64,000 nt of DNA, from assembly GCF_023349185.1 (NCBI RefSeq), contig NZ_JAKIKY010000007.1:186001-250000 (forward strand). The letters run 5' to 3'. A program made the position numbers and the translations under genes. Source of the stretch: Shewanella aquimarina. Its GTDB lineage: Bacteria > Pseudomonadota > Gammaproteobacteria > Enterobacterales > Shewanellaceae. The notes beneath the pieces were generated by a model. It ran no database searches, was not told the DNA's origin, and saw nothing but the letters and a program-made list of their open reading frames with translations. Below are positions 1 through 9,059 of this stretch, piece by piece. Each line of letters opens with the position of its first letter. The stretch's first letter is position 1.

Positions 1-501
1 ATGGGGGCCAACTGGTCCAATCAAGATATCAGTATCGATCTGCGCGGCGATCTCTTTGGTGACTTTGCCATGGTGAAGCCCTTCGCCACCAAAGATTATC
101 TCTCCCAGGGACGGCATTTCTGGGGCACCAAGTCTGTGCTCTGGGAGGGGGAATATGGCTATGCCTGGGGGCATACCTTTAACCTGTCACTGGAGGCCAG
201 CTATCGCAACCTCCTGTTAGGCATGAAGCTTAAGTCCCAGCGCTGGAGCTCGATCAACGACAAAGAGAACGAGCGTGCGCCCCAGTGGAACCCTAACAAC
301 AGCGATCTGGACTTCGACGATGCCAGAGACAGATATGAGATCTATCTCAGCTATGGCATCAGCAAGGATCTGACCCTGAGCCTGCACCACGAGCGGATCG
401 ACCGCAGCGGTGAGATCCATGGTATAGACAATCCTGGGATCTACAGCCGCCTCGATGACAGTGAGCAGCGCAGCTGGCTGCAACTCGAATACTACTACTG
501 A
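1..501 (+). CDS. C-terminal part of a hypothetical beta-barrel-like protein (5' end outside window)
   Basis: The frame is open from the first base, so the visible 166 residues are only the C-terminal part of a longer gene. The chain is rich in alternating aromatic and polar residues (YGYAWGHTFNLSLEASY, YEIYLSYGISKDLTLSLHHE) and ends in aromatic residues (LQLEYYY). This is the pattern of antiparallel outer-membrane strands with a C-terminal aromatic sorting signal. The family may be DUF3943-like, but that is a memory-based guess. A 13-bp tandem repeat begins on its stop codon and a strong terminator follows at 570-598. The outer-membrane location is inferred from composition; no signal peptide can be seen because the start lies outside the window. 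Confidence 0.6.
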   Translation: MGANWSNQDISIDLRGDLFGDFAMVKPFATKDYLSQGRHFWGTKSVLWEGEYGYAWGHTFNLSLEASYRNLLLGMKLKSQRWSSINDKENERAPQWNPNNSDLDFDDARDRYEIYLSYGISKDLTLSLHHERIDRSGEIHGIDNPGIYSRLDDSEQRSWLQLEYYY

Positions 502-563
502 GTACCATGACTGATCACGGTTGCTGATTACCATTACTGATTACGATTGCTGATTACCATTAC
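499..563. repeat. Five degenerate 13-bp tandem repeats starting on a stop codon
   Basis: The units are TGAGTACCATGAC, TGATCACGGTTGC, TGATTACCATTAC, TGATTACGATTGC and TGATTACCATTAC, end to end with no spacers. The TGA of the first unit is the stop codon of the preceding gene, so each unit carries a TGA. The array ends just before a terminator. Confidence 0.85.
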
Positions 564-569
564 TAATGC

Positions 570-598
570 AAAATGACGGCCCAGTGCCGTCATTTTTG
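570..598 (+). terminator. Rho-independent terminator after the first gene
   Basis: A perfect 10-bp stem (AAATGACGGC / GCCGTCATTT) with a five-base loop is followed by a T-rich run. The rest of 599-843, upstream of glyA, holds a small hairpin (GGCTG/CAGCC at about 631-645) and a possible -10 (TAGAAT, 793-798). No riboswitch fold or convincing gene was recognised there. Confidence 0.85.
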
Positions 599-843
599 TT
601 GGGTAATCAAAACAGTGTTTTCGTTCAAAAGGCTGTAAACCAGCCATTTTGTCCCTTGCAAAAAAGGAGGCTTGGCAAAACAGGGCTTAATCGCCCGACT
701 TTTGTTGTAAGGGGCATTTTGATGAACATTTCTCAGCCTGAATCGCAACTAATTTCATGTCGCAAATGCTGGGATTGTGATCGAATGCACTGTAGAATAC
801 CGCGCAACCCTACCTTATAAGACTTTCACAGCTGGAGTGACCA

Positions 844-2097
844 ATGCTGAAAAAAGAGATGAACATCGCTGACTTTGATCCGCAACTGTTTCAAGCGATC
901 CAGGAAGAGACTCGTCGTCAAGAAGAGCACATCGAGCTAATCGCCTCGGAGAACTACACCTCTCCTCGCGTGATGGAGGCTCAAGGTTCTCAGCTGACCA
1001 ACAAGTACGCCGAAGGCTATCCTGGCAAGCGTTACTACGGTGGTTGTGAACATGTCGACATCGTCGAGAACCTGGCCATCGAACGCGCCAAGGAACTTTT
1101 CGGTGCGACCTATGCTAACGTTCAGCCTCACTCCGGCTCACAGGCTAACAGCGCAGTCTACATGGCGCTACTGCAACCAGGCGATACCGTTCTGGGTATG
1201 AACCTGGCTCACGGCGGTCACCTGACTCATGGCTCTCCAGTAAACTTCTCTGGCAAGCTGTACAACATAGTGCCTTACGGCATCGACGAGTCTGGCAAGA
1301 TCGACTACGACGAGATGGAGCGTCTGGCTGTAGAGCACAAGCCTAAGATGATGATCGGTGGTTTCTCTGCCTATTCTGGTATTGTCGACTGGGCGCGCAT
1401 GCGTGAAATCGCCGACAAGATTGGTGCTTACCTGTTTGTCGACATGGCGCACGTTGCTGGCCTAATCGCCGCCGGTGTCTATCCTAACCCAGTGCCACAT
1501 GCGCACGTGGTAACTTCTACTACTCACAAGACCCTAGCCGGTCCTCGCGGCGGTATCATCCTGTCTGCGGCGAATGACGAAGACCTCTACAAGAAGCTGA
1601 ACTCTGCGGTATTCCCAGGTGGTCAGGGTGGTCCTTTGATGCACGTTATCGCCGGTAAGGCGGTGGCTTTCAAGGAAGCACTGTCTCCTGAGTTTAAGGA
1701 ATATCAACAGCAGGTAGTGGTTAACGCTAAGGCGATGGCTAACACCTTCATCGAGCGCGGTTTCGATGTCGTTTCTGGCGGCACCGAAAACCACCTGTTC
1801 CTGCTGGATCTGATCGCTAAAGATATCACAGGTAAAGATGCCGATGCGGCGCTGGGCCGTGCCAACATCACGGTAAACAAGAACTCAGTACCTAACGACC
1901 CACGTTCACCCTTCGTGACCTCGGGCCTGCGTATCGGTTCGCCAGCTATCACACGTCGTGGCTTCAAAGAAGCCGAAGCGGTTGAGTTGACCAACTGGAT
2001 CTGTGATGTGTTAGATGACATCAACAACGAAGCGACTATCGAACGCGTGAAGAACCAGGTGCTTGAATTGTGCGCTAAGTACCCTGTTTACGGTTAA
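844..2097 (+). CDS. glyA: Serine hydroxymethyltransferase
   Basis: This PLP enzyme interconverts serine plus tetrahydrofolate with glycine plus 5,10-methylenetetrahydrofolate and supplies one-carbon units in the cytoplasm. The 417-residue length is that of the bacterial enzyme. Visible signatures are the N-terminal [20 protein letters not shown], the [10 protein letters not shown] loop, and the cofactor site [13 protein letters not shown], whose Schiff-base lysine falls at about residue 229. The start is the ATG preceded by GGAGTGACC. It is followed by its own terminator and then nrdR, an arrangement common in gammaproteobacteria where nrdR leads into the rib genes. Confidence 0.98.
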   Translation: MLKKEMNIADFDPQLFQAIQEETRRQEEHIELIASENYTSPRVMEAQGSQLTNKYAEGYPGKRYYGGCEHVDIVENLAIERAKELFGATYANVQPHSGSQANSAVYMALLQPGDTVLGMNLAHGGHLTHGSPVNFSGKLYNIVPYGIDESGKIDYDEMERLAVEHKPKMMIGGFSAYSGIVDWARMREIADKIGAYLFVDMAHVAGLIAAGVYPNPVPHAHVVTSTTHKTLAGPRGGIILSAANDEDLYKKLNSAVFPGGQGGPLMHVIAGKAVAFKEALSPEFKEYQQQVVVNAKAMANTFIERGFDVVSGGTENHLFLLDLIAKDITGKDADAALGRANITVNKNSVPNDPRSPFVTSGLRIGSPAITRRGFKEAEAVELTNWICDVLDDINNEATIERVKNQVLELCAKYPVYG

Positions 2098-2125
2098 CCT
2101 TAAGGGGTAAATCGGGTAAACTCCG

Positions 2126-2165
2126 ATGGCCGCTACTGATTTAATATTGGTAGCGGCCATTTTTG
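2126..2165 (+). terminator. glyA terminator
   Basis: An 11-bp perfect stem (ATGGCCGCTAC / GTAGCGGCCAT) is followed by TTTT. It separates glyA from nrdR, so the nrdR promoter should lie between here and 2222. Confidence 0.88.
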
Positions 2166-2221
2166 TATCTAATTCAAGGGAAAGCTCCCCAAGATACCGA
2201 TTAGCATATGCTGGAGGCTCA

Positions 2222-2695
2222 ATGCATTGTCCGTTTTGCAGCGCAACCGACACTAAGGTGATTGATTCTCGTCTGGTGGCCGATGGTCATCAGGTGCGTC
2301 GTCGTCGCGAGTGTCTGCTTTGTCACGAGAGATTTACCACCTTCGAAGGCGCCGAGCTGGTGATGCCCAGAGTGGTGAAACAAGATGGCAGCCGCCAACC
2401 CTTCGATGAAGACAAGTTGCGTGGCGGCATGCTCAGGGCAGTAGAGAAGCGCCCCGTGTCGATGGACGAGATAGAGCAGGCGCTCAGCAAGATTAAATCT
2501 ACCCTAAGGGCCACGGGCGAGCGCGAGGTCACCTCTAAGATGATAGGTAATCTGATGATGGATCACCTGGTCAATCTCGACAAGGTGGCCTATATCCGCT
2601 TCGCCTCCGTGTACCGCGCCTTCGAAGATGTCTCCGAGTTCGGCGAGGCGATTGCCAAGTTGCAAAACGATAAGAGCAAACCGGGCAAGTCTTAG
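2222..2695 (+). CDS. nrdR: Transcriptional repressor NrdR
   Basis: NrdR senses ATP/dATP and represses ribonucleotide reductase genes. The protein (157 residues from this start) begins [17 protein letters not shown] and has the zinc-ribbon cysteine pairs CPFC and CLLC, then the ATP-cone region starting near residue 46 ([19 protein letters not shown]). The frame stays open upstream, but that stretch runs through the glyA terminator. The ATG preceded by GGAGGCTCA (GGAGG at 2213-2217) is therefore the clear start. It sits 5' of ribD, the usual order in this lineage, and may be cotranscribed with it. No NrdR boxes were found near it; its targets lie elsewhere. Confidence 0.96.
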   Translation: MHCPFCSATDTKVIDSRLVADGHQVRRRRECLLCHERFTTFEGAELVMPRVVKQDGSRQPFDEDKLRGGMLRAVEKRPVSMDEIEQALSKIKSTLRATGEREVTSKMIGNLMMDHLVNLDKVAYIRFASVYRAFEDVSEFGEAIAKLQNDKSKPGKS

Positions 2696-2747
2696 ATTAT
2701 GCGTAGCGGGGCTTCCCCAATTATTCTCAAGAGATGGCGATCCAGAC

Positions 2748-3896
2748 ATGGCCTGGTCCAAATTTGATTCTCAGATGATGGCGCGCGCCATCCAGTTGGC
2801 CCGCAAGGGCCAGTACACCACTCGTCCCAATCCGAATGTCGGTTGCGTGCTCGTCCAGGGGGAGACCCTTGTGGGCGAGGGCTATCATATCGCCGCCGGC
2901 GGCCCCCACGCTGAGGTGCACGCCCTGCGTATGGCGGGCGATAACGCCAAAGGCGCCACTGCCTACGTGACTCTGGAGCCCTGTAGCCACTATGGCCGCA
3001 CGCCCCCCTGCGCCGAGGGGCTGATAAAGGCGCAGGTTTCCCGCGTCGTGGTAGCGGTCACCGACCCAAACCCTCAGGTGTCAGGCCGTGGCATCAAGAT
3101 GCTCGAGGATGCCGGTATTCGCGTCGAGGTCGGCCTGCTGCAAGAAGAGGCCGCTGCACTCAACCCTGGGTTTATGAAGCGGATGCGCAGCGGACTTCCC
3201 TGGGTCAGCATTAAGCTGGCCGCCAGTCTCGATGGTAAGACGGCGCTTTCCAATGGCGTGTCTAAATGGATCACTGGCCCCGAGGCGCGCCGTGACGTGC
3301 AGCGCATGCGCGCCCGTTTCGACGTTGTAGTGACTGGCATAGAGACGGTACTGGCCGATGACCCAAGTTTGAACGTACGACATGGGGAGCTAGGTTATTT
3401 GCGTGAGCAGCTAGCGGATGCCGATATTCGTCAGCCTCTGCGTGTCGTGCTCGATTCTCGTGCTCGTCTTGGCGCCAAGGCTAAGCTGTTTGACACTGAG
3501 CCCCCCGTGCTCTTGGTGAGCTGTCAGCCCTATCCCGATGAGATCGTCAGAGCCTGGCCTGAGCAGGTGAGGCAACTGCAACTGACCAGCGAGAATGGGC
3601 AGGTGCCGTTAAAGGCACTGCTCGAATACCTTGGCGGACAAGTTAACAGTGTGATGGTGGAGGCTGGGGCGACCCTAGCCGGCGCCTTCATGGCTCAGGG
3701 ACTGGCGGACGAGTTGGTGCTGTATCAGGCGCCCAAGATCTTAGGCGGCCATGGCCGCAATCTGCTGGCCCTGCCAGACTATACTGAGATGGCACAGTTA
3801 CCCGGCCTGCGTCTGTGTGACGAACGCCGCATCGGCGCCGACAGACGCCTTACCTTTCAATTGAGTCACAATCATTTACCGAGCGAAAAAGAGTAG
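2748..3896 (+). CDS. ribD: Bifunctional diaminohydroxyphosphoribosylaminopyrimidine deaminase / 5-amino-6-(5-phosphoribosylamino)uracil reductase
   Basis: RibD carries out the second and third steps of riboflavin synthesis. The N-terminal deaminase (about residues 1-145) has the zinc motifs HAEVHAL and PCSHYGRTPPC. The C-terminal reductase begins near VSIKLAASLDGKTA and continues through VVTGIETVLADDPSLNVR and the late VEAGATLAGAF segment. The frame is open upstream to 2628, but that would overlap nrdR by 68 bases; MAWSKFDSQMMARAIQLA is the family-like N-terminus. It lies 52 bases after nrdR and 6 bases before ribE, consistent with one transcript. Confidence 0.97.
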   Translation: MAWSKFDSQMMARAIQLARKGQYTTRPNPNVGCVLVQGETLVGEGYHIAAGGPHAEVHALRMAGDNAKGATAYVTLEPCSHYGRTPPCAEGLIKAQVSRVVVAVTDPNPQVSGRGIKMLEDAGIRVEVGLLQEEAAALNPGFMKRMRSGLPWVSIKLAASLDGKTALSNGVSKWITGPEARRDVQRMRARFDVVVTGIETVLADDPSLNVRHGELGYLREQLADADIRQPLRVVLDSRARLGAKAKLFDTEPPVLLVSCQPYPDEIVRAWPEQVRQLQLTSENGQVPLKALLEYLGGQVNSVMVEAGATLAGAFMAQGLADELVLYQAPKILGGHGRNLLALPDYTEMAQLPGLRLCDERRIGADRRLTFQLSHNHLPSEKE

Positions 3897-3902
3897 TTAG
3901 TC

Positions 3903-4568
3903 ATGTTTACAGGGATCATCGAGGCTGTGGGCAGCCTGAGAAAAATTGAGCGTCGCGGCGATGATATTCGCCTGACCGTGGCGAGCGGCAAGCTGGACTT
4001 AAGTGACGTTAAATTGGGTGACAGCATAGCCACCAATGGCGTGTGCCTGACCGTCGTCGAGCAGATGGCCGATGGTTATGTGGCCGATATCTCCGCCGAA
4101 ACCGTGGCCCTAACAGGCTTTGCCCATTATCAGGTGGGGCAGAAGGTCAACCTGGAGAAGGCGGTCACCCCAACTACGCGCCTTGGCGGCCATATGGTAA
4201 GCGGCCACGTCGACGGCGTGGCCAGCGTGGATGACAGGCAGTATCGCGGCAAGGCGATCGAATTCTGGTTGACACCGCCCAAGGGGCTGGCGCGCTATAT
4301 CGCCCATAAGGGCTCTATCACCATAGATGGCGTTAGCCTGACGGTAAACGAGGTGGACGGCGAGCGTTTTCGCCTGACCATAGTGCCTCACACCGCCAGC
4401 GAAACCACGCTTATCGATCTCAAGGCGGGTGACAGGGTCAACATCGAGGTGGATCTGATCGCCCGGCACCTGGAGCGCCTGCTGAGTTTCTCTCAGTCAG
4501 AGGAAAATCCAGCGAAAGAATCAAAGGTCACCATGGATCTGTTAGCTCGCTCCGGCTTTTTAAGATAG
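3903..4568 (+). CDS. ribE: Riboflavin synthase (alpha subunit type)
   Basis: This enzyme dismutates two 6,7-dimethyl-8-ribityllumazines into riboflavin, the last step of the pathway. The protein shows the classic MFTGIIEAVG start and two tandem lumazine-binding halves. Each half carries a repeated signature (GVCLTV in the first, GVSLTVN in the second) and a GHMVSGHVDG segment joins them. The 221-residue length is normal, and the C-terminal residues after about 200 are variable. It follows ribD by 6 bases and precedes ribBA. Confidence 0.97.
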   Translation: MFTGIIEAVGSLRKIERRGDDIRLTVASGKLDLSDVKLGDSIATNGVCLTVVEQMADGYVADISAETVALTGFAHYQVGQKVNLEKAVTPTTRLGGHMVSGHVDGVASVDDRQYRGKAIEFWLTPPKGLARYIAHKGSITIDGVSLTVNEVDGERFRLTIVPHTASETTLIDLKAGDRVNIEVDLIARHLERLLSFSQSEENPAKESKVTMDLLARSGFLR

Positions 4569-4624
4569 ACACTGGCAATCCCGGTCGATAGCAGATTAAA
4601 TAACTCTTACTATAAGAATATTTC

Positions 4625-4650
4625 AAGGTCTAACAGTTTAAGGTCTAACA
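4625..4650 (+). repeat. Duplicated 11-bp ribosome-binding segment before ribBA
   Basis: AAGGTCTAACA occurs twice (4625-4635 and 4640-4650), 15 bases apart, and the second copy directly abuts the ATG of ribBA. Each copy contains an AAGG Shine-Dalgarno core, so the gene has a duplicated ribosome-binding segment. The 82-base ribE-ribBA gap is too short for an FMN riboswitch. Confidence 0.75.
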
Positions 4651-5754
4651 ATGGCACTACACAGCATAGAAGCGATTATCGAAGATATCCGTCTGGGTAA
4701 GATGGTTATCTTGATGGATGACGAAGATAGAGAGAATGAAGGCGACCTGATCATGGCCGCCAATCTGGTGACGCCCGAGGCGATCAATTTCATGGCCACA
4801 TATGGCCGCGGCCTCATCTGCCAGACCATGACCAAGGCCCGCTGCGAGCAGCTCAACCTGCCGCTGATGGTTAGCAACAACAATGCCCAGTTCTCCACCA
4901 ACTTCACCGTGTCTATCGAGGCGGCCGAAGGGGTGACTACGGGTATTTCTGCCTATGACAGAGCCGTTACCGTGCAGGCCGCCGTGGCTCGTGACGCCAA
5001 GCCGTCGGATATCGTGCAGCCGGGTCATATCTTCCCACTGATGGCCCAAGAGGGCGGGGTGCTTATCCGCGCCGGTCATACCGAGGCGGGCTGCGATCTG
5101 GCGCGCCTGGCCGGTCATGAGCCATCGGCAGTGATTGTCGAGATCCTCAACGAGGATGGCACCATGGCCCGTCGCCCGGATCTTGAGGTGTTTGCCGAGA
5201 AGCATGGCCTCAAGATAGGCACTATCGCCGATCTCATCGAATACCGTAATACCAAAGAGACCACTGTGGTGCGCGAGGCTAAGTGCAAGCTGCCGACCCG
5301 TTTCGGCGAGTTTGACATGATCACCTACCGCGACACCATAGATAACCAGCTGCACTATGTGCTGGTGAAGGGAGAGGTAGAGCCTAACGCCTTGGTCCGT
5401 GTGCATCTGCAAAACACATTCAACGACCTGCTGCACTCTGAGCGCGACGAGAAGCGCAGCTGGCCGCTGGAAAAAGCCATGGCGCGTATCGCCGATGAGG
5501 GCGGCGTGTTAGTGGTGCTGGGTCATCAGCAGAGTAACGAAGAGCTAATCGCTAAGGTTAAGGCGTTCGAGGCGGAAGATAAGGGCGAGATTGGTGCACC
5601 GGCGCCGTGGCAGGGCACCTCACGTCAGGTGGGTGTGGGCTCGCAGATCCTTGCCGATGTGGGCGTGACCAGCATGCGTCTACTCAGCTCGCCTAAGCGT
5701 TACCATTCGCTGTCGGGTTTCGGGTTGGAAGTCACTGAATATATTGCAGAATAA
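4651..5754 (+). CDS. ribBA: 3,4-dihydroxy-2-butanone 4-phosphate synthase fused to a GTP cyclohydrolase II-like domain (RibBX-type)
   Basis: The N-terminal half (about residues 1-200) is RibB. It has the acidic [15 protein letters not shown] motif and the [16 protein letters not shown] segment, and makes the four-carbon precursor of lumazine from ribulose 5-phosphate. The C-terminal half (about 205-367) aligns in position with GTP cyclohydrolase II, but the zinc-binding triple-cysteine motif (C, then CDC) is absent. At that point the protein reads [19 protein letters not shown], and the only cysteine in the region is C211 (AKCKLP), before the fold. This matches the RibBX variant known from Proteobacteria including Shewanella, where the second domain lacks cyclohydrolase activity. 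A separate ribA is then needed elsewhere. Confidence 0.95.
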   Translation: MALHSIEAIIEDIRLGKMVILMDDEDRENEGDLIMAANLVTPEAINFMATYGRGLICQTMTKARCEQLNLPLMVSNNNAQFSTNFTVSIEAAEGVTTGISAYDRAVTVQAAVARDAKPSDIVQPGHIFPLMAQEGGVLIRAGHTEAGCDLARLAGHEPSAVIVEILNEDGTMARRPDLEVFAEKHGLKIGTIADLIEYRNTKETTVVREAKCKLPTRFGEFDMITYRDTIDNQLHYVLVKGEVEPNALVRVHLQNTFNDLLHSERDEKRSWPLEKAMARIADEGGVLVVLGHQQSNEELIAKVKAFEAEDKGEIGAPAPWQGTSRQVGVGSQILADVGVTSMRLLSSPKRYHSLSGFGLEVTEYIAE

Positions 5755-5877
5755 GTTACTCTGTAGGGAATTCATCGATTTGAGTTAAATTGCATGGGGA
5801 TCAACGCGGTGGGCTGTGGTATCATACCGCCTCTTTTTTCCCGTGCCGGGTTTGTTAAGCTAATTTAGGTAAGATAA

Positions 5878-6354
5878 ATGAACGTAGTTCAAGGTAATAT
5901 CGAGTCGAAAAACGCCAAAGTGGCCATAGTGGTTTCACGTTTTAACAGCTTCGTGGTTGAAAGTCTGCTAGAAGGCGCGGTGGATACATTGAAGCGCTTC
6001 GGTCAGGTCGCCGATGACAACATTACCGTTGTCCGTGTACCCGGTGCCGTAGAGCTGCCACTGGCAGCCCGTCGTGTGGCGGCAAGTGGTAAATTTGACG
6101 GTATCATTGCGCTGGGCGCCGTGATCCGTGGTGGTACGCCACACTTTGATTTTGTTGCAGGCGAGTGTAACAAGGGGCTGGCTCAGATAGCGCTTGAGTT
6201 CGACCTTCCTGTGTCATTCGGTGTATTGACCACAGATACCATTGAACAGGCTATCGAGCGTTCTGGTACTAAGGCGGGTAACAAGGGCGGCGAAGCGGCA
6301 CTTGGTCTGCTAGAGATGGTCAATGTTCTGCAAGAACTAGAACAGCAGTTGTAA
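5878..6354 (+). CDS. ribH: 6,7-dimethyl-8-ribityllumazine synthase
   Basis: RibH condenses the pyrimidine and butanone phosphate intermediates into lumazine and usually assembles into large cages. The 158-residue protein has [17 protein letters not shown] near the N-terminus, the [11 protein letters not shown] substrate loop and the [17 protein letters not shown] segment with the catalytic histidine. The start is the ATG preceded by AGGTAAG. A possible promoter lies at about 5800-5850 (TGTGGTATCAT followed by a GC-rich stretch). nusB follows after 14 bases, the common ribH-nusB pair. Confidence 0.97.
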   Translation: MNVVQGNIESKNAKVAIVVSRFNSFVVESLLEGAVDTLKRFGQVADDNITVVRVPGAVELPLAARRVAASGKFDGIIALGAVIRGGTPHFDFVAGECNKGLAQIALEFDLPVSFGVLTTDTIEQAIERSGTKAGNKGGEAALGLLEMVNVLQELEQQL

Positions 6355-6368
6355 GATTAGGAACCAAG

Positions 6369-6773
6369 ATGAAACCTTCAGAGCGCCGTAAAGCCCGTCG
6401 TCTAGCGGTACAAGCTATCTACTCATGGCAGCTAAGCGGCAATAATGTTGCCGACGTGGAGCATGAATTTCTCACCGAGCAGAAGATCGATGGCGTCGAC
6501 GTTAGCTATTTCCGTGAATTGCTATCAGGCACCACGACCAAGTCGGCTCAGTTGGATGAGTTGATTATGCCTCACCTCGAGCGCCCGTTCGATGAGGTTT
6601 CGCCTATCGAGAAGGCGGTGTTGCGCATCGCCACCTACGAGCTGACCTTCCGTAAGGATGTGCCATACAAGGTCGCCATCAACGAGGCGATCGAGCTGGC
6701 CAAGGCCTTCGGCGCCGAAGATGGCCACAAGTTCGTTAACGGCATTCTCGATAAGATAGTCGCTAAAAAGTGA
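6369..6773 (+). CDS. nusB: Transcription antitermination factor NusB
   Basis: NusB binds boxA RNA with NusE (S10) and promotes antitermination of rRNA operons. The 134-residue protein has the typical arginine-rich start [24 protein letters not shown] and the C-terminal helices [30 protein letters not shown]. The ATG is preceded by AGGAACCAAG. It ends one transcription unit: a terminator follows at 6781-6806. Confidence 0.97.
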   Translation: MKPSERRKARRLAVQAIYSWQLSGNNVADVEHEFLTEQKIDGVDVSYFRELLSGTTTKSAQLDELIMPHLERPFDEVSPIEKAVLRIATYELTFRKDVPYKVAINEAIELAKAFGAEDGHKFVNGILDKIVAKK

Positions 6774-6780
6774 TACAATA

Positions 6781-6806
6781 AACGGCGTCCCAGGATGCCG
6801 TTTTTT
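6781..6806 (+). terminator. nusB terminator
   Basis: The inverted repeat AACGGCGTCC / GGATGCCGTT is followed by a T run. Downstream, at about 6820-6867, lies a degenerate duplication (CTCGACGTCGCCTTCGTTAG / CTCGATGTTGCCTTCGCTAA). The 13-mer TCGCTAAAAAGTG at 6855-6867 also repeats the end of nusB (6760-6772). Confidence 0.82.
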
Positions 6807-6889
6807 ATATTCAGGTTTAGCCTCGACGTCGCCTTCGTTAGCTCGATGTTGCCTTCGCTAAAAAGTGTGCTAGCTGATTAACCCTTACT

Positions 6890-7861
6890 ATGGTTCTTAA
6901 GACTGTGAAAGAGTTTACACTGATAGATCATTTCTTCGCTAACCTTGGCCAGGCTCGCCGCGATGTGCACCTCGGCATAGGCGATGACTGTGCCCTGGTC
7001 CAGCCTGGTGAAAACAAGGTGATTGCCATCTCCTGTGACACCCTGGTTGAGAATGTACACTTCTACGCCGACATGCCTGCTAAGGCGCTGGGTTATAAGG
7101 CGCTGGCGGTTAACCTGTCTGATCTCGCCGCCATGGGGGCCGAGCCTGCCTGGATGACGCTTGCCCTTACGCTTCCTGAGGTGGATGAAAGCTGGCTTCA
7201 GGAATTTAGTCAGGGGCTGAAAGAGGCCGCCGAGTATTATGGGGTTGCCCTAGTTGGTGGCGACACGACCCGTGGTCCTAAGTCGATCACCATCACCATC
7301 AACGGCCAGGTGCCTGAGGGCAAGGCGTTAACCCGAGGCGGCGCCAAGAATGGCGACTGGATCTATGTGACCGGTAGCCTCGGCGAGTCCGCCGTGGGGC
7401 TGGCCATTCTGGGTGACAAGCTTAATATCGAGGGTGAGGCGAGAGAGCACTTTATTCAGCGTCATTATTTCCCGACGCCCAGGGTGCTCGCGGGTCAGTC
7501 GCTGCGAGGATTAGCATCGAGCGCCATCGATCTTTCCGACGGTTTCGTGTCTGACATAGGCCATATCCTTAAACAGTCTCAGGTGGGAGCCGTAGTGGAT
7601 GTCGATCGTCTGCCCTTGTCGGCCCAGATGCGCGAATCTTTGGATGAATCTGTGGCACTTGGCTATGGCCTAACGGGTGGTGAGGATTACGAGTTGCTGT
7701 TTACCGTCCCCGAGGCCCAGCGCGGCGCACTGGAGACGGCCCTGGCCCACGCTGGCGTCAGTTTCACGCAGGTTGGCCAGATCGCCACTGGCGATAAGCT
7801 GCGCCTCATCAAGGATGGCGAGCCCTATACACCGTCTCAATTTGGTTTCGAGCACTTTTAA
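6890..7861 (+). CDS. thiL: Thiamine-monophosphate kinase
   Basis: ThiL phosphorylates thiamine monophosphate to thiamine pyrophosphate, the active cofactor. The protein shows family motifs GIGDDCAL, SCDTLVENVHF, NLSDLAAMGAEPAWMTLALTL, GGDTTRGP and LTGGEDYELLFTV. The 323 residues are the usual length. The ATG at 6890 has no obvious ribosome-binding site. The in-frame GTG at 6905 would begin (M)KEFTLIDHFF, closer to family N-termini, so the true start may be five codons later. It is followed after 2 bases by pgpA. No TPP riboswitch is visible upstream. Confidence 0.95.
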   Translation: MVLKTVKEFTLIDHFFANLGQARRDVHLGIGDDCALVQPGENKVIAISCDTLVENVHFYADMPAKALGYKALAVNLSDLAAMGAEPAWMTLALTLPEVDESWLQEFSQGLKEAAEYYGVALVGGDTTRGPKSITITINGQVPEGKALTRGGAKNGDWIYVTGSLGESAVGLAILGDKLNIEGEAREHFIQRHYFPTPRVLAGQSLRGLASSAIDLSDGFVSDIGHILKQSQVGAVVDVDRLPLSAQMRESLDESVALGYGLTGGEDYELLFTVPEAQRGALETALAHAGVSFTQVGQIATGDKLRLIKDGEPYTPSQFGFEHF

Positions 7862-7863
7862 AC

Positions 7864-8358
7864 ATGCAGTTATGGTCGAGCGATCCGGTTCTTAAGAAGC
7901 TTTCTCTGGCAAACCCTATTCATTTCCTGGCCTTGGGTTTCGGTTCAGGCCTAGCCGCCAAGGCCCCAGGCACCTTCGGTACCCTGGCGGCGATTCCGCT
8001 TTATCTGTTGATGGCAGGCCTTCCGCTGAGTTGGTATCTGGGGTTGACCCTGCTGAGCGTACTCGCCGGTTTCTATATCTGTGACAAGGCCTCTAAAGAT
8101 ATGGGCGTGCATGATCACGGCGCCATCGTCTGGGACGAGGTGGCGGGTCTGCTGATTACCCTCATCGCTGCGCCCGCCGGTTGGCTCTGGCTGGCGATCG
8201 GTTTCGCGCTGTTTCGCTTCTTCGACATCCTCAAGCCCTGGCCCATCAAAGTGCTGGACGCCAAGGTTCATGGCGGCATAGGCATAATGATCGATGATGT
8301 GCTCGCCGGGGTGTTTGCATTTTTGTGCCTGCAGGGGATCGTCTATCTGGCCGGATAG
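7864..8358 (+). CDS. pgpA: Phosphatidylglycerophosphatase A
   Basis: PgpA dephosphorylates phosphatidylglycerophosphate to phosphatidylglycerol at the inner membrane. The 164-residue protein has the conserved N-terminal GFGSGLAAKAPGTFGTLAAIPL, the HDHGAIVWDEVAGLL acidic motif, and hydrophobic segments at about 40-70, 90-115 and 140-160. The late segment FRFFDILKPWPIKVLD and the IDDVLAGVFA motif are also typical. It is translationally close to thiL (2-base gap), the thiL-pgpA pairing found in many gammaproteobacteria. Confidence 0.95.
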   Translation: MQLWSSDPVLKKLSLANPIHFLALGFGSGLAAKAPGTFGTLAAIPLYLLMAGLPLSWYLGLTLLSVLAGFYICDKASKDMGVHDHGAIVWDEVAGLLITLIAAPAGWLWLAIGFALFRFFDILKPWPIKVLDAKVHGGIGIMIDDVLAGVFAFLCLQGIVYLAG

Positions 8359-8531
8359 TGATTGGTTTACCCAGTTCTGAGTTGAAATTAAGTCCCGACT
8401 GTCGATGGCGAGCACGCCGAGATAATCGGGATTTTTGTTTTTGGCACATCAGCAAAAATTTGATTTGTCGCTGCGCTGACTGCATGCTCAGTTTTAACTT
8501 TTAGTCATTTTCAGACAAGAGGAGACAGGTT

Positions 8532-8969
8532 ATGGATGATGAGAGCCTTAATCAAAACAGGTTGGACGTTGAGTTCAGTGGTAGCTGTCTCTGTGGTGGC
8601 GTGGCCTTTAGCTTAGTGGGTCATTTCGATGCATTTTATTTGTGTCACTGTAGCCGCTGTCAGAAGGGCACAGGCTCGCTGCATGGGGCCAATCTGTTTT
8701 CCAATCATTTGGCCCTTGACTGGCGGCGTGGCGAGGCCTTGCTGCAAACCTTTAAGGTGCCGAACAGTCGTCATAGGCGCTGCTTCTGCAAGGTGTGTGG
8801 CTCGCCTATGCCTTATCGGCTGCAGGCGTTAAATTTGGTCGTGGTGCCTGCAGGCTGTCTGGATGTCGAGGTGCCCATTGCGCCGACGGCAAAGCTGTTT
8901 ATGGTAGAGCGGGCGAATTGGGGGAAGGCGCTCTCATCTGTGCCGGGTTTCGATCGTCTACCGGAATAG
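8532..8969 (+). CDS. GFA family (glutathione-dependent formaldehyde-activating/CENP-V type) zinc protein
   Basis: This 145-residue protein has the zinc-binding pattern of the GFA fold: SCLCGGVAF, then CHCSRCQKGTGS, then the CKVCGSPMP knuckle. Family members include S-(hydroxymethyl)glutathione synthase, but most, like this one, have no proven substrate. It stands alone, with AGAGGAGACAGGTT giving a good ribosome-binding site before the ATG. The next gene converges on it. The 8359-8531 gap shows nothing clear. The family call is firm; the reaction is unknown. Confidence 0.85.
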   Translation: MDDESLNQNRLDVEFSGSCLCGGVAFSLVGHFDAFYLCHCSRCQKGTGSLHGANLFSNHLALDWRRGEALLQTFKVPNSRHRRCFCKVCGSPMPYRLQALNLVVVPAGCLDVEVPIAPTAKLFMVERANWGKALSSVPGFDRLPE

Positions 8970-9059
8970 CATTTTAAAGCAAAAAATTTTTGGCATTTAT
9001 ATCCCCTGAAGCTGGTCAGGGAATCAGCTGTGATGACGGAAAAAGAAACTGTAGGCTCG

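Noticed and set aside
566..820. 84-codon open frame between the first gene and glyA
   Set aside because: It runs through a terminator hairpin, has no ribosome-binding site and no recognisable composition.
4569..4650. Possible FMN riboswitch before ribBA
   Set aside because: The gap is only 82 bases and lacks the conserved RFN stems.
4657..5436. 259-codon minus-strand open frame opposite ribBA
   Set aside because: It is a shadow of the GC-biased ribBA gene, with no ribosome-binding site or motif.
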